Assembly (NCBI GenBank): GCA_040381535.1 | Contig: JBEIHF010000005.1 | Coordinates: 28,109 to 92,108 of the forward strand | From: Micavibrio_A sp040381535 | GTDB lineage: Bacteria; Pseudomonadota; Alphaproteobacteria; Micavibrionales; Micavibrionaceae | Reading direction: 5' to 3' | DNA: 64,000 bases | Part shown: one piece after another, positions 52,899-62,470 of the stretch | How the letters are laid out: every line of letters starts with the position of its first letter | Numbering within the stretch: position 1 is the stretch's first letter | Position numbers and translations under genes: made by a program | The notes under the pieces: model-generated | What the model saw: only the letters and a program-made list of their open reading frames with translations | Database searches by the model: none | What the model was told of the DNA's origin: nothing

Positions 52899-53336
52899 AT
52901 GAATTTTAAGTTAAGAGATAAAGATGGCCTCAAAGGCGGTTTTAAAAATTATCTGATCGCGGCGGTCATGCTGGTTGCGCTCTGCTCCCTTGCGATTGCC
53001 GGCCGCGCGAAAATTAGCGAAAAAACTCCCGAGGTTAAGGGTATTACATCCGTCGATCCCAACGAATTCGAACCGTTGCGTGCCTCTGTCGTTGATAACA
53101 GCCCGTCCAATTACACGATCGATGTGCGCAAATTTTCCAATATCGGCGTTAACGAGGAAGCTCCTTATTTCTCCGTCTATATCAGCGAGAATGTTCCCAA
53201 ACAATGCGGCGATTTCCGCAATCTTGATCTGCCCTACGAGAAACCCGAAAAATACAAACGCACGTTTAATCTTTCCGATCATGAGGACGTGCTGAAAGCC
53301 ATAGATACATACAAATGCATCGTAATTCGCTCTTAG
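52899..53336 (+). CDS. Hypothetical protein with N-terminal membrane segment
   Basis: A 145-aa protein with a membrane anchor (YLIAAVMLVALCSLAIAG) after a basic N-terminal stretch, then a soluble domain with two cysteines (QCGDFR, TYKCIVIRS). It ends with a rise of hydrophobic residues. No family recognised. Stop overlaps the end of lpd (convergent) by four bases. Confidence 0.6.
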   Translation: MNFKLRDKDGLKGGFKNYLIAAVMLVALCSLAIAGRAKISEKTPEVKGITSVDPNEFEPLRASVVDNSPSNYTIDVRKFSNIGVNEEAPYFSVYISENVPKQCGDFRNLDLPYEKPEKYKRTFNLSDHEDVLKAIDTYKCIVIRS

Positions 53337-54730
53337 ATATGAATGGGCCGTCCGTGCACGGCGAGCGCAGCTTCTTTCGTCACCTCTTCCAAGGTGGGGT
53401 GTGCGTGGCAGGTGCGGGCGATGTCTTCACTGCTCGCCCCGAATTCCATCGCAATTACCACTTCCGCAATAAGCGTTCCGGCTTCCGCGCCCACAATGTG
53501 GCAACCTAATACCTTATCAGTTTTGGCGTCTGCGATAATTTTTACAAAACCATCGACAGCATTCATCGCGCGCGCGCGGCCGTTCGCCATGAACGGGAAT
53601 TTGCCGATTTTGTATTGCGTGCCTGCCTCTTTCAATTGCTCTTCGGTTTTGCCGACAGCCGCTATTTCGGGGAAGGTGTAAACCACACCTGGAATAAGGT
53701 TATAATCGATATGCGGTTTCTGGCCTGCGAGTTCTTCGGCCAGCGCCATACCTTCGTCTTCGGCTTTATGCGCCAGCATCGGTCCCGCGATCACATCACC
53801 GATCGCGTAGATTCCATCGACATTGGTTTTGAAATGACCGTTCGTCACGACACGTCCGCGGTTGTCGGTTTCGACACCCATATCTTTCAAACCCAAACCT
53901 TCCGTATAGGCCTTGCGGCCCACCGCCACCAGAACAACATCGGCGGTCAACGTTTCGGCGGAACCTCCCGCAGCGGGCTCAACTTTCAATTCGACGCCCT
54001 TTTTAGAAATGGTTGCACCCGTGCATTTGGAAGAAAGCTTGAAGGTCAGGCCTTGTTTGGCCAGAATTTTTTGTGATTCCTTGACGATTTCGTTGTCCAT
54101 GCCGGGCAAAATGCGATCCAGATATTCAATCACGGTAACTTTAGAGCCCAGACGCGCCCAGACGGAGCCTAGCTCCAAGCCAATCACGCCCGCGCCGATA
54201 ACGATCATGCTTTCAGGCACTTTTTCCAGAGCCAGAGCGCCCGTGGAAGACACAATTTGTTTTTCATCGATGGTGATACCGGGAAGCGATACGACATCGG
54301 ATCCCGTGGCGATGATGATGTTCTTCGCATCGTACGTCGCACCGCCAACGGAAACTTTTCCTTTACCCGCGATTTTTCCTTCGCCCTTCAACCAGTCGAT
54401 TTTGTTTTTCTTGAACAAGAACTCGATACCCGACGTGTTTGCTGTGACGACTTTTTCCTTGTGGCCCATCATGCCCTTTAAATCGAGCTTGATGCCCGAC
54501 AACAAAATGCCGAGGTCTTTGAAATGATGCTGGGCGGAATCGTATTTTTCGGATGCGTGGAGCAGAGCCTTGGACGGGATACAGCCGACCCGCAGGCACG
54601 TGCCCCCGAGTTTGGGTTCTTTCTCCACACAGGCGACCTTCATACCCAACTGGGCGCAACGGATAGCGCATACATAGCCGCCGGGGCCCGCGCCGATAAC
54701 GATCACATCATAGGAGTTGGAAGCAGCCAT
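53333..54730 (-). CDS. lpd: Dihydrolipoamide dehydrogenase
   Basis: E3 component that reoxidises dihydrolipoyl groups of 2-oxoacid dehydrogenase complexes, using FAD and NAD. The 465-aa protein has the FAD-binding VIGAGPGGYVCAIRCAQLG, the redox-active disulfide motif GGTCLRVGCIPSKALLH, the NAD region VIGAGVIGLELGSVWARLG, and the C-terminal CHAHPTLEEVTKEAAL with the catalytic His-Glu pair. It lies near sucB and sucA, on the same strand, which places it in the 2-oxoglutarate dehydrogenase system. Confidence 0.96.
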   Translation of the reverse strand: MAASNSYDVIVIGAGPGGYVCAIRCAQLGMKVACVEKEPKLGGTCLRVGCIPSKALLHASEKYDSAQHHFKDLGILLSGIKLDLKGMMGHKEKVVTANTSGIEFLFKKNKIDWLKGEGKIAGKGKVSVGGATYDAKNIIIATGSDVVSLPGITIDEKQIVSSTGALALEKVPESMIVIGAGVIGLELGSVWARLGSKVTVIEYLDRILPGMDNEIVKESQKILAKQGLTFKLSSKCTGATISKKGVELKVEPAAGGSAETLTADVVLVAVGRKAYTEGLGLKDMGVETDNRGRVVTNGHFKTNVDGIYAIGDVIAGPMLAHKAEDEGMALAEELAGQKPHIDYNLIPGVVYTFPEIAAVGKTEEQLKEAGTQYKIGKFPFMANGRARAMNAVDGFVKIIADAKTDKVLGCHIVGAEAGTLIAEVVIAMEFGASSEDIARTCHAHPTLEEVTKEAALAVHGRPIHI

Positions 54731-54921
54731 CAGAGTATCCACAAGTCTTTGAGTTGATTTAAAAGTAGGAAAAAGAATGCCTACCCGTTGTACCGTATGG
54801 AATTAACCAAATCCACCGTGAAATTATTGTCATAATTTATGTTGACACATTGCAGAAAATCACCGTATTAGAAATGGAAATTATTGGTGTGTTGCAGAGT
54901 TTTTCTAGAGGGGTGAGTTTA

Positions 54922-56046
54922 ATGGGTGAGTTTGATCCGAAGATAGGACCTAATCCCAATAACAGTGGACATGTAGGGATCATTACCGACCTAAAAATAC
55001 CCCTCGTTTTTCACAATGTTCCTTTAATTCTTAAGCGAGTTGAGCCCGAAGGGAAGCTTTGCCTTCCAACCCCGCGTTCCGCTAATAGTTTCATCAATGC
55101 CGTTGAACAATCGTCCAACGGCCTTTTTTTTGTCGGACAAGGCGGACTTAAAAAACACGTTTTAATTAGCTGCGAAATCGATACACCCGACGGCAAATTC
55201 GCCCAGCGTGGAATCAGCCTACGTTTCCGTTTTGAATTCGACGAACGTACGAAAGAAATGAGGCAATGCGAACTTAGCATGAAGAGCCATATCAAGGGTG
55301 ACACCAAGCGCCTGATAGGAGGCATGGTGTGCCGTGAGGAAATCGAAGACCGTCTCGACCATCGAGAACCGCTCGGACCACAATTCCAGGAATTCTTCAA
55401 GATGGTACGTGCAGGCGGATCGAAGATGAAATGTAACGACATCAATATTGATGATTTGAACATTTATACATTGACGTCGGCGATACGCGCGGATCATTCC
55501 GTTTTCATCAAACACCCCAAACAACCTGTAGGCCTCGGTTATCACGCCTGCACCGATTTAGTGATCTTTTCGAATGTATTCGGCATCAGATTTAACGGCC
55601 AGCCCACCGTTGAGCTGGAAATGGAATGCTCAGCGCTGGTCGGCGACCTTCCCAAATCTTATGCCAACACCGACGCAGGAAAACGCAAATTTTTGGTTGA
55701 ATGTCTGAATGGTTTCACAGGCTATGCCAAAAGCAAAATTATAGGCGCAACCTCGAACGAGATGAGCAAACTCGAGCGCGCTTCCATGCATCATCTATCA
55801 AGCTGCTGTGCGGACTTCAACCACGCCAACCGCGCGCTTCTTCCTTCCCTGACATTACCGGAATTCATCGATATGGACAAAAACTACCTTGTTCCCATCG
55901 CTCTGGATTTGATCAAGGCCGCAAAAGTTTTAAAAATGCCTTCGGAAACGCAAGGCTTTACCAACGGACAGCCCATAACGTTCGGAAGAAGGGGCCACGA
56001 AATGCCAAAAGCAGCGGAACCAACGAGCCCCACCCTTGCCGCCTGA
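54922..56046 (+). CDS. Large orphan protein, unknown function
   Basis: A 374-aa protein of unknown family. The ATG at 54922 has GAGGGG upstream; the frame extends to 54850 but that is less supported. No signal peptide or transmembrane segment. It has beta-rich segments (HVGIITDLKIPLVFHNVPLIL, FVGQGGLKKHVLISCEIDT, GISLRFRFEFDERTKEMRQCEL) and a helical C-terminal half with LSSCCADFNHANRALLP. It might be a lipid- or polymer-related protein, but nothing definite is visible. The gene is divergent from lpd and followed 35 bases later by the deaminase-like gene. Confidence 0.6.
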   Translation: MGEFDPKIGPNPNNSGHVGIITDLKIPLVFHNVPLILKRVEPEGKLCLPTPRSANSFINAVEQSSNGLFFVGQGGLKKHVLISCEIDTPDGKFAQRGISLRFRFEFDERTKEMRQCELSMKSHIKGDTKRLIGGMVCREEIEDRLDHREPLGPQFQEFFKMVRAGGSKMKCNDINIDDLNIYTLTSAIRADHSVFIKHPKQPVGLGYHACTDLVIFSNVFGIRFNGQPTVELEMECSALVGDLPKSYANTDAGKRKFLVECLNGFTGYAKSKIIGATSNEMSKLERASMHHLSSCCADFNHANRALLPSLTLPEFIDMDKNYLVPIALDLIKAAKVLKMPSETQGFTNGQPITFGRRGHEMPKAAEPTSPTLAA

Positions 56047-56081
56047 TTGCCAGTAAGAGCTTGTAAGGCTATACTTTACCA

Positions 56082-57035
56082 ATGATTTTCGACGACCCGT
56101 TTTCGGCCATGCAGGCCGCCGTGGATATTGTGGGCACTTCCCCTCACCCCGCCAACAAAGTGGCCGCCACGGTGTTCGGGCTGGGATACGGTGTATCGCA
56201 CACCAATTACTGGCCCATCCCCATTTTTGAAAAATTCGGCATGCATACCGATATTGGCAATTCGTCTGGCACGGTACACGCCGAAACCGCATGCATTTTA
56301 AAAGCCGAGCAGGCGACCGAGGGCGGAAGCCTGTGCGTCACCGACCCATTCTGTCCTAACTGCGCAAAAAATATTGTCGAGGCAGGTATCAAGAAAATCT
56401 ATATCGACCACAAAGGGTTCGATAAGGATTTTTTCAAACGCCGTAGCGGAAATTTCGAAACCATGTCGATGCAGATTTGCGAAAAAGCGGGCATAGCCGT
56501 GTATGAGTTATGGCGCAAGGATGAACGCCTCATCCCGATCTTCGAACCAGCGCCGAATTATTTCGTATCCGAAGATTCCCCCGTTTACCGCGAGCCCATC
56601 GAAGACGCATCCGAAGGCGTGTTCAACGACGTGATCGCGCAAGGCTTCAAAATCCACAACAAACGCAAATTCAGTGTGGTTTTTGCAAAGGATGGCAAAG
56701 GCAAATGCATAGCCCTCACCGCGCGCGGCCACGCCGTGACAGGCTTTACCACCGAAGACCCCGAAGACATCAAGGCGCTGGAAAAACACGAAGACAAATA
56801 CAATTTGTTTCAAGAACCCGTGAACCGCATGCTGATGTATCTGGCGCGCCACGGTATGAAACCGATGGATGGCTATTTCTTTTCTTCAGCAGTACCCACC
56901 AGCCGCGAGCAGGTAAATTTGGCAGGCGCAAGTATTAAACGCATTACCGTGGGTGATCTGACCAAAGCGCGCGATGCGGAATCATTGATGGCGATGAAAC
57001 AATTATCCGAAGCGGGCATCATCTCCTACACCTAA
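56082..57035 (+). CDS. CDA-fold deaminase-like protein with C-terminal extension
   Basis: A 317-aa protein. The N-terminal half looks like a cytidine/deoxycytidylate deaminase-type zinc site: His66-Ala-Glu68 in TVHAETACIL and Cys91 and Cys94 in DPFCPNCAKNIVEAGI, with the proton-shuttle Glu after Ala. The usual PCxxC is here PFCPNC. The C-terminal half of about 170 residues (IPIFEPAPNYFVSEDSP onward) has no recognised family and ends ...LSEAGIISYT. Substrate unknown (nucleotide, base or tRNA). Possibly an operon with the preceding orphan gene. Confidence 0.7.
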   Translation: MIFDDPFSAMQAAVDIVGTSPHPANKVAATVFGLGYGVSHTNYWPIPIFEKFGMHTDIGNSSGTVHAETACILKAEQATEGGSLCVTDPFCPNCAKNIVEAGIKKIYIDHKGFDKDFFKRRSGNFETMSMQICEKAGIAVYELWRKDERLIPIFEPAPNYFVSEDSPVYREPIEDASEGVFNDVIAQGFKIHNKRKFSVVFAKDGKGKCIALTARGHAVTGFTTEDPEDIKALEKHEDKYNLFQEPVNRMLMYLARHGMKPMDGYFFSSAVPTSREQVNLAGASIKRITVGDLTKARDAESLMAMKQLSEAGIISYT

Positions 57036-57036
57036 G

Positions 57037-57064
57037 AAAAACCCCGCAAGATGCGAGGTTTTTA
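57037..57064. terminator. Bidirectional terminator between deaminase-like gene and sucB
   Basis: Stem AAAACCCCGCA / TGCGAGGTTTT with one mismatch and a 3-base loop (AGA), with T-run on the plus strand and A-run on the left. It lies just after the deaminase-like stop and ahead of the sucB stop on the minus strand. Confidence 0.8.
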
Positions 57065-57068
57065 GCAA

Positions 57069-58334
57069 TTACATTTCCAGAACAAGACGCTGTGGGTCTT
57101 CGATCGTCTGCTTGATGCGCACGAGGAAACTCACGGCTTCCTTGCCGTCGATGATGCGGTGATCGTAGGACATGGCTACATACATGATCGGGCGTGCCTC
57201 TATCGCGCCATTCGGCATGACGACAGCGCGTTTGACGATGTTGTGCATACCCAATATGGCAACCTGCGGGGTGTTCAGGATTGGCGTCGAGAGCATGGAA
57301 CCGAAAATGCCGCCGTTCGTGATCGTGAACGTGCCGCCCTTCATTTCATCCATCGTGACCTTGCCGTCTTTGGCGCGAGAACCGACATCAGCGATATCTT
57401 TTTCGATCTGCGCCATATTTTTCGTGTCACAGTCTTTGATGACAGGAACGATCAATCCTTGCGGCGTCGATACGGCGATGCCGAGATCGTAGTAATTTTT
57501 GTAGATGATGTCGTCGCCATCGATTTCCGCGTTCACGGCGGGGAATTCTTTAAGTGCATTTATAGCGGCTTTCACAAAGAACGACATGAAGCCGAGTTTG
57601 ACGCCAAATTTCTTTTCGAACTGGTCCTTGTAGGTTTCGCGCATCTTCATAACGTTAGTCATATCGACTTCGTTGAACGTGGTCAGCATCGCCGCCGTGT
57701 TTTGCGCTTCTTTCAAACGCTTCGCGATGGATTGGCGCAGACGCGTCATTTTTACGCGCTCTTCACGCAGGCCTGTGGCGCGCGGTATGTGCGGCGCGGC
57801 GGATTGCGGCGGAGGGGATTGTTTGACGGGTGCGGGCGAACCGCCCTCCATATGGTTGATGACATCGCCTTTGGTGACGCGCCCGTCTTTGCCCGTACCT
57901 TCCACAGAGGATGCGGAGATATTGTTATCGGCCATCATCTTGTTGGCGGCGGGACCGTTACGGCCTGCATCGTCTGGCGCGGCGATCGCGGATGTATCGG
58001 CCGTTGGCGCGGATTGCAAAGCGATGGCGGGAACTGGTTTCGCAGGCGGCGGCGCTACAGGATCGGCCTTCGGTGCGTTTTTCGTATCGTTGGATACGGC
58101 ACCGACACCGATTTCACCCAAGATGGCGCCGACGCCGACATTGGAACCTTCTTTGGCGATAATCCGGGAGAGAACACCGGCGGAAGGCGCATTGACTTCG
58201 AGCGTCACTTTGTCTGTTTCGAGTTCACAAACCGATTCATCGGCGGCAACGGCATCACCTTCTTTTTTCAACCACTTGGCAACGGTTGCTTCGGAAACGG
58301 ATTCACCTAGAGTGGGGACTTTTATTTCGGCCAT
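57069..58334 (-). CDS. sucB: Dihydrolipoyllysine succinyltransferase (E2 of 2-oxoglutarate dehydrogenase)
   Basis: Core E2 of the 2-oxoglutarate dehydrogenase complex. The 421-aa protein has an N-terminal lipoyl domain (GDAVAADESVCELETDKVTLEVNAP, lipoyl Lys in ETDKV), an E3/E1-binding PSBD (AANKMMADNNISASSVEGTGKDGRVTKGDVINHM) and the acyltransferase domain ending in SYDHRIIDGKEAVSFLVRI, with the catalytic HxxxD. A Pro/Ala linker joins them. Start at 58334 behind AAGAAG; an upstream ATG at 58340 is possible. Confidence 0.95.
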   Translation of the reverse strand: MAEIKVPTLGESVSEATVAKWLKKEGDAVAADESVCELETDKVTLEVNAPSAGVLSRIIAKEGSNVGVGAILGEIGVGAVSNDTKNAPKADPVAPPPAKPVPAIALQSAPTADTSAIAAPDDAGRNGPAANKMMADNNISASSVEGTGKDGRVTKGDVINHMEGGSPAPVKQSPPPQSAAPHIPRATGLREERVKMTRLRQSIAKRLKEAQNTAAMLTTFNEVDMTNVMKMRETYKDQFEKKFGVKLGFMSFFVKAAINALKEFPAVNAEIDGDDIIYKNYYDLGIAVSTPQGLIVPVIKDCDTKNMAQIEKDIADVGSRAKDGKVTMDEMKGGTFTITNGGIFGSMLSTPILNTPQVAILGMHNIVKRAVVMPNGAIEARPIMYVAMSYDHRIIDGKEAVSFLVRIKQTIEDPQRLVLEM

Positions 58335-58404
58335 GGGCATCTTCTTTGAATAGGCGTTGTATTATGCGCCCAATGTGAAGGATGAAGGCCGCAAGGTCAA
58401 TAGT

Positions 58405-59433
58405 TTAGGGTGTGACAGGTTCATATCGCATCCCGCGTTCGCCGGCATGCGGTCTATAGAACGGATCGTTCGGATTTTCCTTATTCACATGCATGATCTG
58501 GCGCGAATCCATGACACGCATGGTCAGATAGCTCCTGATAAGGTCCTCCCCGCGCGTTTGGTATGTGCCGCCCGTAACCTCGCCCATAACGTAATACGTG
58601 CCTGGGTTCTTGAAACCCCAGAGCAAACCCATACCCTCATCCGAAAGCAGCCTGACTTGCGGGTAGATGACGTGCGGCGTGCCATCTTCCATCGCATAAA
58701 TCGGCTTGCCTTCCACAGTGCCTTTGAATTCCCGGTGATGATAAAAATCATAGGGTTTTTCCGTGGTGATTTCCATTAACGCAAAAGGCGCACGGCGGTC
58801 GGTCTTGTTGATCAGTGTTTTCAGACGTGGTGCACGATTTGCCAAATCCAGCCAGTCATCCGGATTTTTTTCCTGCACGAAAGTTTTACTGAGCGGCTGG
58901 ACGACATTGCGGAACGCGCATTGCGCATCCTCACCATGGCGATCCATGAAAGCGATGATGTCTTGAGGCGCAGTCACGTTTACTCGTTTCAAACCTTTAA
59001 ATTCGTCTTTCACGGCAAGCACGCGCCCACCTTTGCTTATTTTAAATGGCCCTTCATCAGAAACAGGAAGATCATCGGAATGTTCCATCGTGTTGATGGT
59101 AAGAAGAAAACCGTTTTTGGCCGTTCTGGGTACGGCAGGCGATTTATCGAGATCAGCGGCGGCGCGTTGCGCGCGCGTGCAACTTTCTTCATGGCTACGC
59201 ACGGGGGTGAAAAAATTGTCACGCCCTTTTGCGGCACTTCCAGCCACAGAAATTGTTGGTCCCTGCACACGCATCACGGCCTCGCAGAACATGCATTTCA
59301 AATGACCTTTGTGCGTGATGTCGGAATAGGAAATATTGCCAGCCTGCACCGGCAGTCCGAGTTGCACGGTTTGCTCCGCATCGGTGGAGGGATCAACATA
59401 ACGGGCAGTAGGAAAATGAGTCCTCAATGACAT
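58405..59433 (-). CDS. Putative zinc-site protein inserted between sucB and sucA
   Basis: A 342-aa protein with no recognised family. Its N-terminus has a likely zinc site: His41, His44, Cys47 and Cys50 (HKGHLKCMFCEAV) and His81, Cys85 (HEESC). The rest contains KTLINKTDRRAPFALMEITTEKPYDFYHH and a C-terminal GERGMRYEPVTP. The HxxC-x2-C...H-x3-C layout recalls the zinc ribbon of CoiA-like nuclease-associated proteins, but I see no nuclease motif. It lies 71 bases upstream of sucB and 58 bases downstream of sucA on the same strand. Confidence 0.65.
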   Translation of the reverse strand: MSLRTHFPTARYVDPSTDAEQTVQLGLPVQAGNISYSDITHKGHLKCMFCEAVMRVQGPTISVAGSAAKGRDNFFTPVRSHEESCTRAQRAAADLDKSPAVPRTAKNGFLLTINTMEHSDDLPVSDEGPFKISKGGRVLAVKDEFKGLKRVNVTAPQDIIAFMDRHGEDAQCAFRNVVQPLSKTFVQEKNPDDWLDLANRAPRLKTLINKTDRRAPFALMEITTEKPYDFYHHREFKGTVEGKPIYAMEDGTPHVIYPQVRLLSDEGMGLLWGFKNPGTYYVMGEVTGGTYQTRGEDLIRSYLTMRVMDSRQIMHVNKENPNDPFYRPHAGERGMRYEPVTP

Positions 59434-59491
59434 GACAAACCTCGCCCCTCATATAATGAAGAAAGGCGGGCTTGTCAATTTATTATGGCAA

Positions 59492-62368
59492 TCAGAAGGT
59501 TAGGGCTTCGTTTAGCAATTTGGCCTGTTCCGCCTGGTGACGGGCCAAAAGACCCGTGGCAGGAGCCGCCGCATCGATGCGTCCGACATAACGGGGACGC
59601 ATCGATTTGTGCTTGGCATCCGCGAGCGCGCCTTCGATACGGCGGTCGACGAAATGCCAGTAGCCTTGGTTTTGCGGTTCTTCCTGACACCAGATAACAT
59701 CCGCGTTGGGATATTGTTTGAGTTCTTCCGCGATGATTTTGTGCGGGAACGGATAAAGCTGTTCGACGCGCAGGAGGGTGATGTTATCTATCTTGCGGTC
59801 GCGGCGTTCTTGGAGCAGGTCGTAGTAAATTTTCCCCGTACACAGAACTATGCGTTTGATGTCTTTGGGTTTCGCAAGCGTATCGCGATCCGTATCCCAA
59901 AGCACGCGGTGGAAGGAAGAGCCTTCCGCAAAATCCGAAATGTCGGACACGCACATTTTGTGACGGAGCAGCGATTTGGGCGACATGACGATCAAAGGTT
60001 TTCTGAAATCACGGCACATTTGGCGGCGCAGCGCGTGGAAATAGTTAGCAGGCGATGTGATGTTCACGATCTGCCAATTGTCTTCCGCGCAGTTTTGCAA
60101 GAAACGTTCAGGACGCGCGGATGAGTGTTCCGGACCTTGACCTTCCGATGCGTGCGGGAGAAGCATAACCAAACCGGACATTCGGAGCCATTTCGATTCA
60201 CCGGATGAGATGAACTGGTCGATGATGGTTTGCGCGCCGTTGACGAAGTCGCCGAACTGGCCTTCCCAGATGGTAAGCGTTTTGGGTTCTGCCAGAGAAT
60301 AACCGTATTCGAAACCAAGAACGGCGAATTCGGACAGTGGCGAGTCATGTGCTTCGAAACGCGGTTGGCTTGAAGCGACATGTTGAAGGGCGATGTACTT
60401 TTCTTCCGTCGTTTGATCGTAGATGATCGCGTGACGGTGCGAAAACGTACCACGCCCGACATCCTGACCCGACAAACGCACAGCGTAACCATCGCGTAGC
60501 AATGTTCCAAACGCGAGACCTTCCGCGGTTGCCCAGTCGAATTCCTTGCCCGTTTCGAACATTTTCTTTTTCGCTTCGAACAGACGCGCAATTTTCGGGT
60601 TGGCGTTAAAGTCCGCAGGAATCGTCGAAAGCGTTTTGCCGACTTCTAGCAGGCGGTTTTTCGACACGGCAGTCTCACCGCGGCGCTCATCACCGTAGGC
60701 GACTTTCATGCCCGTCCATTTGCCTTCGAGATAATCGGCTTTGTTGGGTTTGTAGCTCTTGGTCGCTTCGAAAGCTTCTTCAAGATATTTCATGAATTCA
60801 TCGGTCATCGCCTCGGATTCTTCGGCGGAGACGACGTTTTCATTGATGAGCTGGCGCGCATAGATATCGCGCGTTGTCGGATGGTCTTTGATTTTTTTGT
60901 ACATTAAAGGTTGCGTGAAGGCGGGCTCGTCCCCTTCGTTGTGACCGAAGCGGCGGTAACAGAACAAATCGATGACCACGTCCTTGTGGAAGATCTGACG
61001 GTATTCAGCAGCGATACGCGCAACATGCACGACAGCCTCGGGATCATCGCCGTTAACGTGGAAGATCGGCGCTGCAACCATTTTCGCGACATCCGTGCAG
61101 TAAGGACCCGAACGCGCGAATTGCGGGCGCGTCGTGAATCCGATCTGGTTGTTGATGACGATATGCATCGTACCGCCGATTTTATAGCCCGGAAGATCGG
61201 ACATCATGAGCGTTTCAGGCACAACGCCCTGCCCTGCGAACGCGGCATCGCCGTGCATCAGAAGCGGCATAACGGCACTGCCGTCTTCATCGCCGCGTTG
61301 AATTTGTTTCGCGCGCACCTTGCCGATGACGACAGGATTAACGCATTCAAGGTGCGATGGGTTGGCAGTCAAGGATAAATGAACGGTGTGACCATCGAAA
61401 TCACGATCGGAAGATGTGCCAAGGTGGTATTTTACATCACCCGAACCTTGCACGTCATCGGGCACAGCCGAAACGCCTTGGAATTCAGAGAACACAGCCG
61501 TAAACGGTTTACCGAGCACGTTCGTCAGAACGTTGAGACGTCCGCGGTGTGCCATACCGACAACGATTTCCTGCAAGCCCATCTGGCTACCGCGCTTCAT
61601 GATCTGTTCGATACACGGTATCAAAGCTTCGCCGCCATCGAGACCAAAACGTTTGGTGCCGACATATTTCGTGTGCAGAAATTTTTCAAAACATTCCGCT
61701 GCCGTCAGACGTTGCAGGATCGCGCGTTTGCCATTCACCGTGAAATCGGTTTTATTACGAGGCTCTTCGATGCGTTCTTGAATCCATTTCTTTTCTTCGG
61801 GGTCAGACATGTGAAGAAATTCCACGCCAATGGTGCCACAATAAGTTTGTTCCAGCACCGACATGATTTCGGTGAGTGTTGCATATTCAAGACCTAGCAC
61901 TCCCCCCGTATAAACCTTGCGGTTGGTATCGGCATCGGTGAAACCGTAATGGGCAGGGTCGAGTTCTGGGTGATAATTGACGGGCTTCATGCCCAGCGGG
62001 TCGAGATTGCAGCGCAAATGGCCACGCGCACGGTAGGCACGGATCAACTGCAGAGCGCGGATGGAATCCGTAGCCGCCTGTTTCACATCTTCCAAAGAAG
62101 AAGGCGCGGCAGAAGAAATCGGTGTGCCATGTTTATTCGCATTGGTGTTAGCGGGCGTTGCAAATCCGTTTTGGTCGCGGCGGTTTTCGGCGGGCGTCCA
62201 AGATGCCCCGTGCAATTCGCGTAGCATCGTGATTTCACGATCGTTCAGCGTGACGAAGAATTCTTTCCAACTCGGATCAACGCTTGCAGGGTCTTTCAAA
62301 TAGCTGGAATAAAGATGCGCGATATATTCCGAATTCGCGCCGGACAAAAAGGACAAGTTTTCTGACAT
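59492..62368 (-). CDS. sucA: 2-oxoglutarate dehydrogenase E1 component
   Basis: Thiamine-diphosphate enzyme that decarboxylates 2-oxoglutarate in the TCA cycle. The 958-aa protein has the E1 landmarks: FLSGANSEYIAHLYSSYLKDP start, GMAHRGRLNVLTNVLGKPF, HGDAAFAGQGVVPETLMMSDL, VEQLYPFPHKIIAEELKQYPNADVIWCQEEPQNQGYW. The N-terminal segment that docks on E2 is present. Start at 62368 behind AGAGA; a GTG at 62380 is a possible alternative. Confidence 0.97.
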   Translation of the reverse strand: MSENLSFLSGANSEYIAHLYSSYLKDPASVDPSWKEFFVTLNDREITMLRELHGASWTPAENRRDQNGFATPANTNANKHGTPISSAAPSSLEDVKQAATDSIRALQLIRAYRARGHLRCNLDPLGMKPVNYHPELDPAHYGFTDADTNRKVYTGGVLGLEYATLTEIMSVLEQTYCGTIGVEFLHMSDPEEKKWIQERIEEPRNKTDFTVNGKRAILQRLTAAECFEKFLHTKYVGTKRFGLDGGEALIPCIEQIMKRGSQMGLQEIVVGMAHRGRLNVLTNVLGKPFTAVFSEFQGVSAVPDDVQGSGDVKYHLGTSSDRDFDGHTVHLSLTANPSHLECVNPVVIGKVRAKQIQRGDEDGSAVMPLLMHGDAAFAGQGVVPETLMMSDLPGYKIGGTMHIVINNQIGFTTRPQFARSGPYCTDVAKMVAAPIFHVNGDDPEAVVHVARIAAEYRQIFHKDVVIDLFCYRRFGHNEGDEPAFTQPLMYKKIKDHPTTRDIYARQLINENVVSAEESEAMTDEFMKYLEEAFEATKSYKPNKADYLEGKWTGMKVAYGDERRGETAVSKNRLLEVGKTLSTIPADFNANPKIARLFEAKKKMFETGKEFDWATAEGLAFGTLLRDGYAVRLSGQDVGRGTFSHRHAIIYDQTTEEKYIALQHVASSQPRFEAHDSPLSEFAVLGFEYGYSLAEPKTLTIWEGQFGDFVNGAQTIIDQFISSGESKWLRMSGLVMLLPHASEGQGPEHSSARPERFLQNCAEDNWQIVNITSPANYFHALRRQMCRDFRKPLIVMSPKSLLRHKMCVSDISDFAEGSSFHRVLWDTDRDTLAKPKDIKRIVLCTGKIYYDLLQERRDRKIDNITLLRVEQLYPFPHKIIAEELKQYPNADVIWCQEEPQNQGYWHFVDRRIEGALADAKHKSMRPRYVGRIDAAAPATGLLARHQAEQAKLLNEALTF

Positions 62369-62470
62369 TCTCTGTATCACCGCCCGTTTCTAAGGCGGCT
62401 CCTTGCAAGGTTGGTGTGGGGGTTTTTCCTTGGTGGCCATAATACGCTACGCCCACCCTTAGAAAAAGCC

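Noticed and set aside
57159..58310. Long plus-strand frame antisense to sucB
   Set aside because: Shadow of sucB; composition typical of antisense frames.
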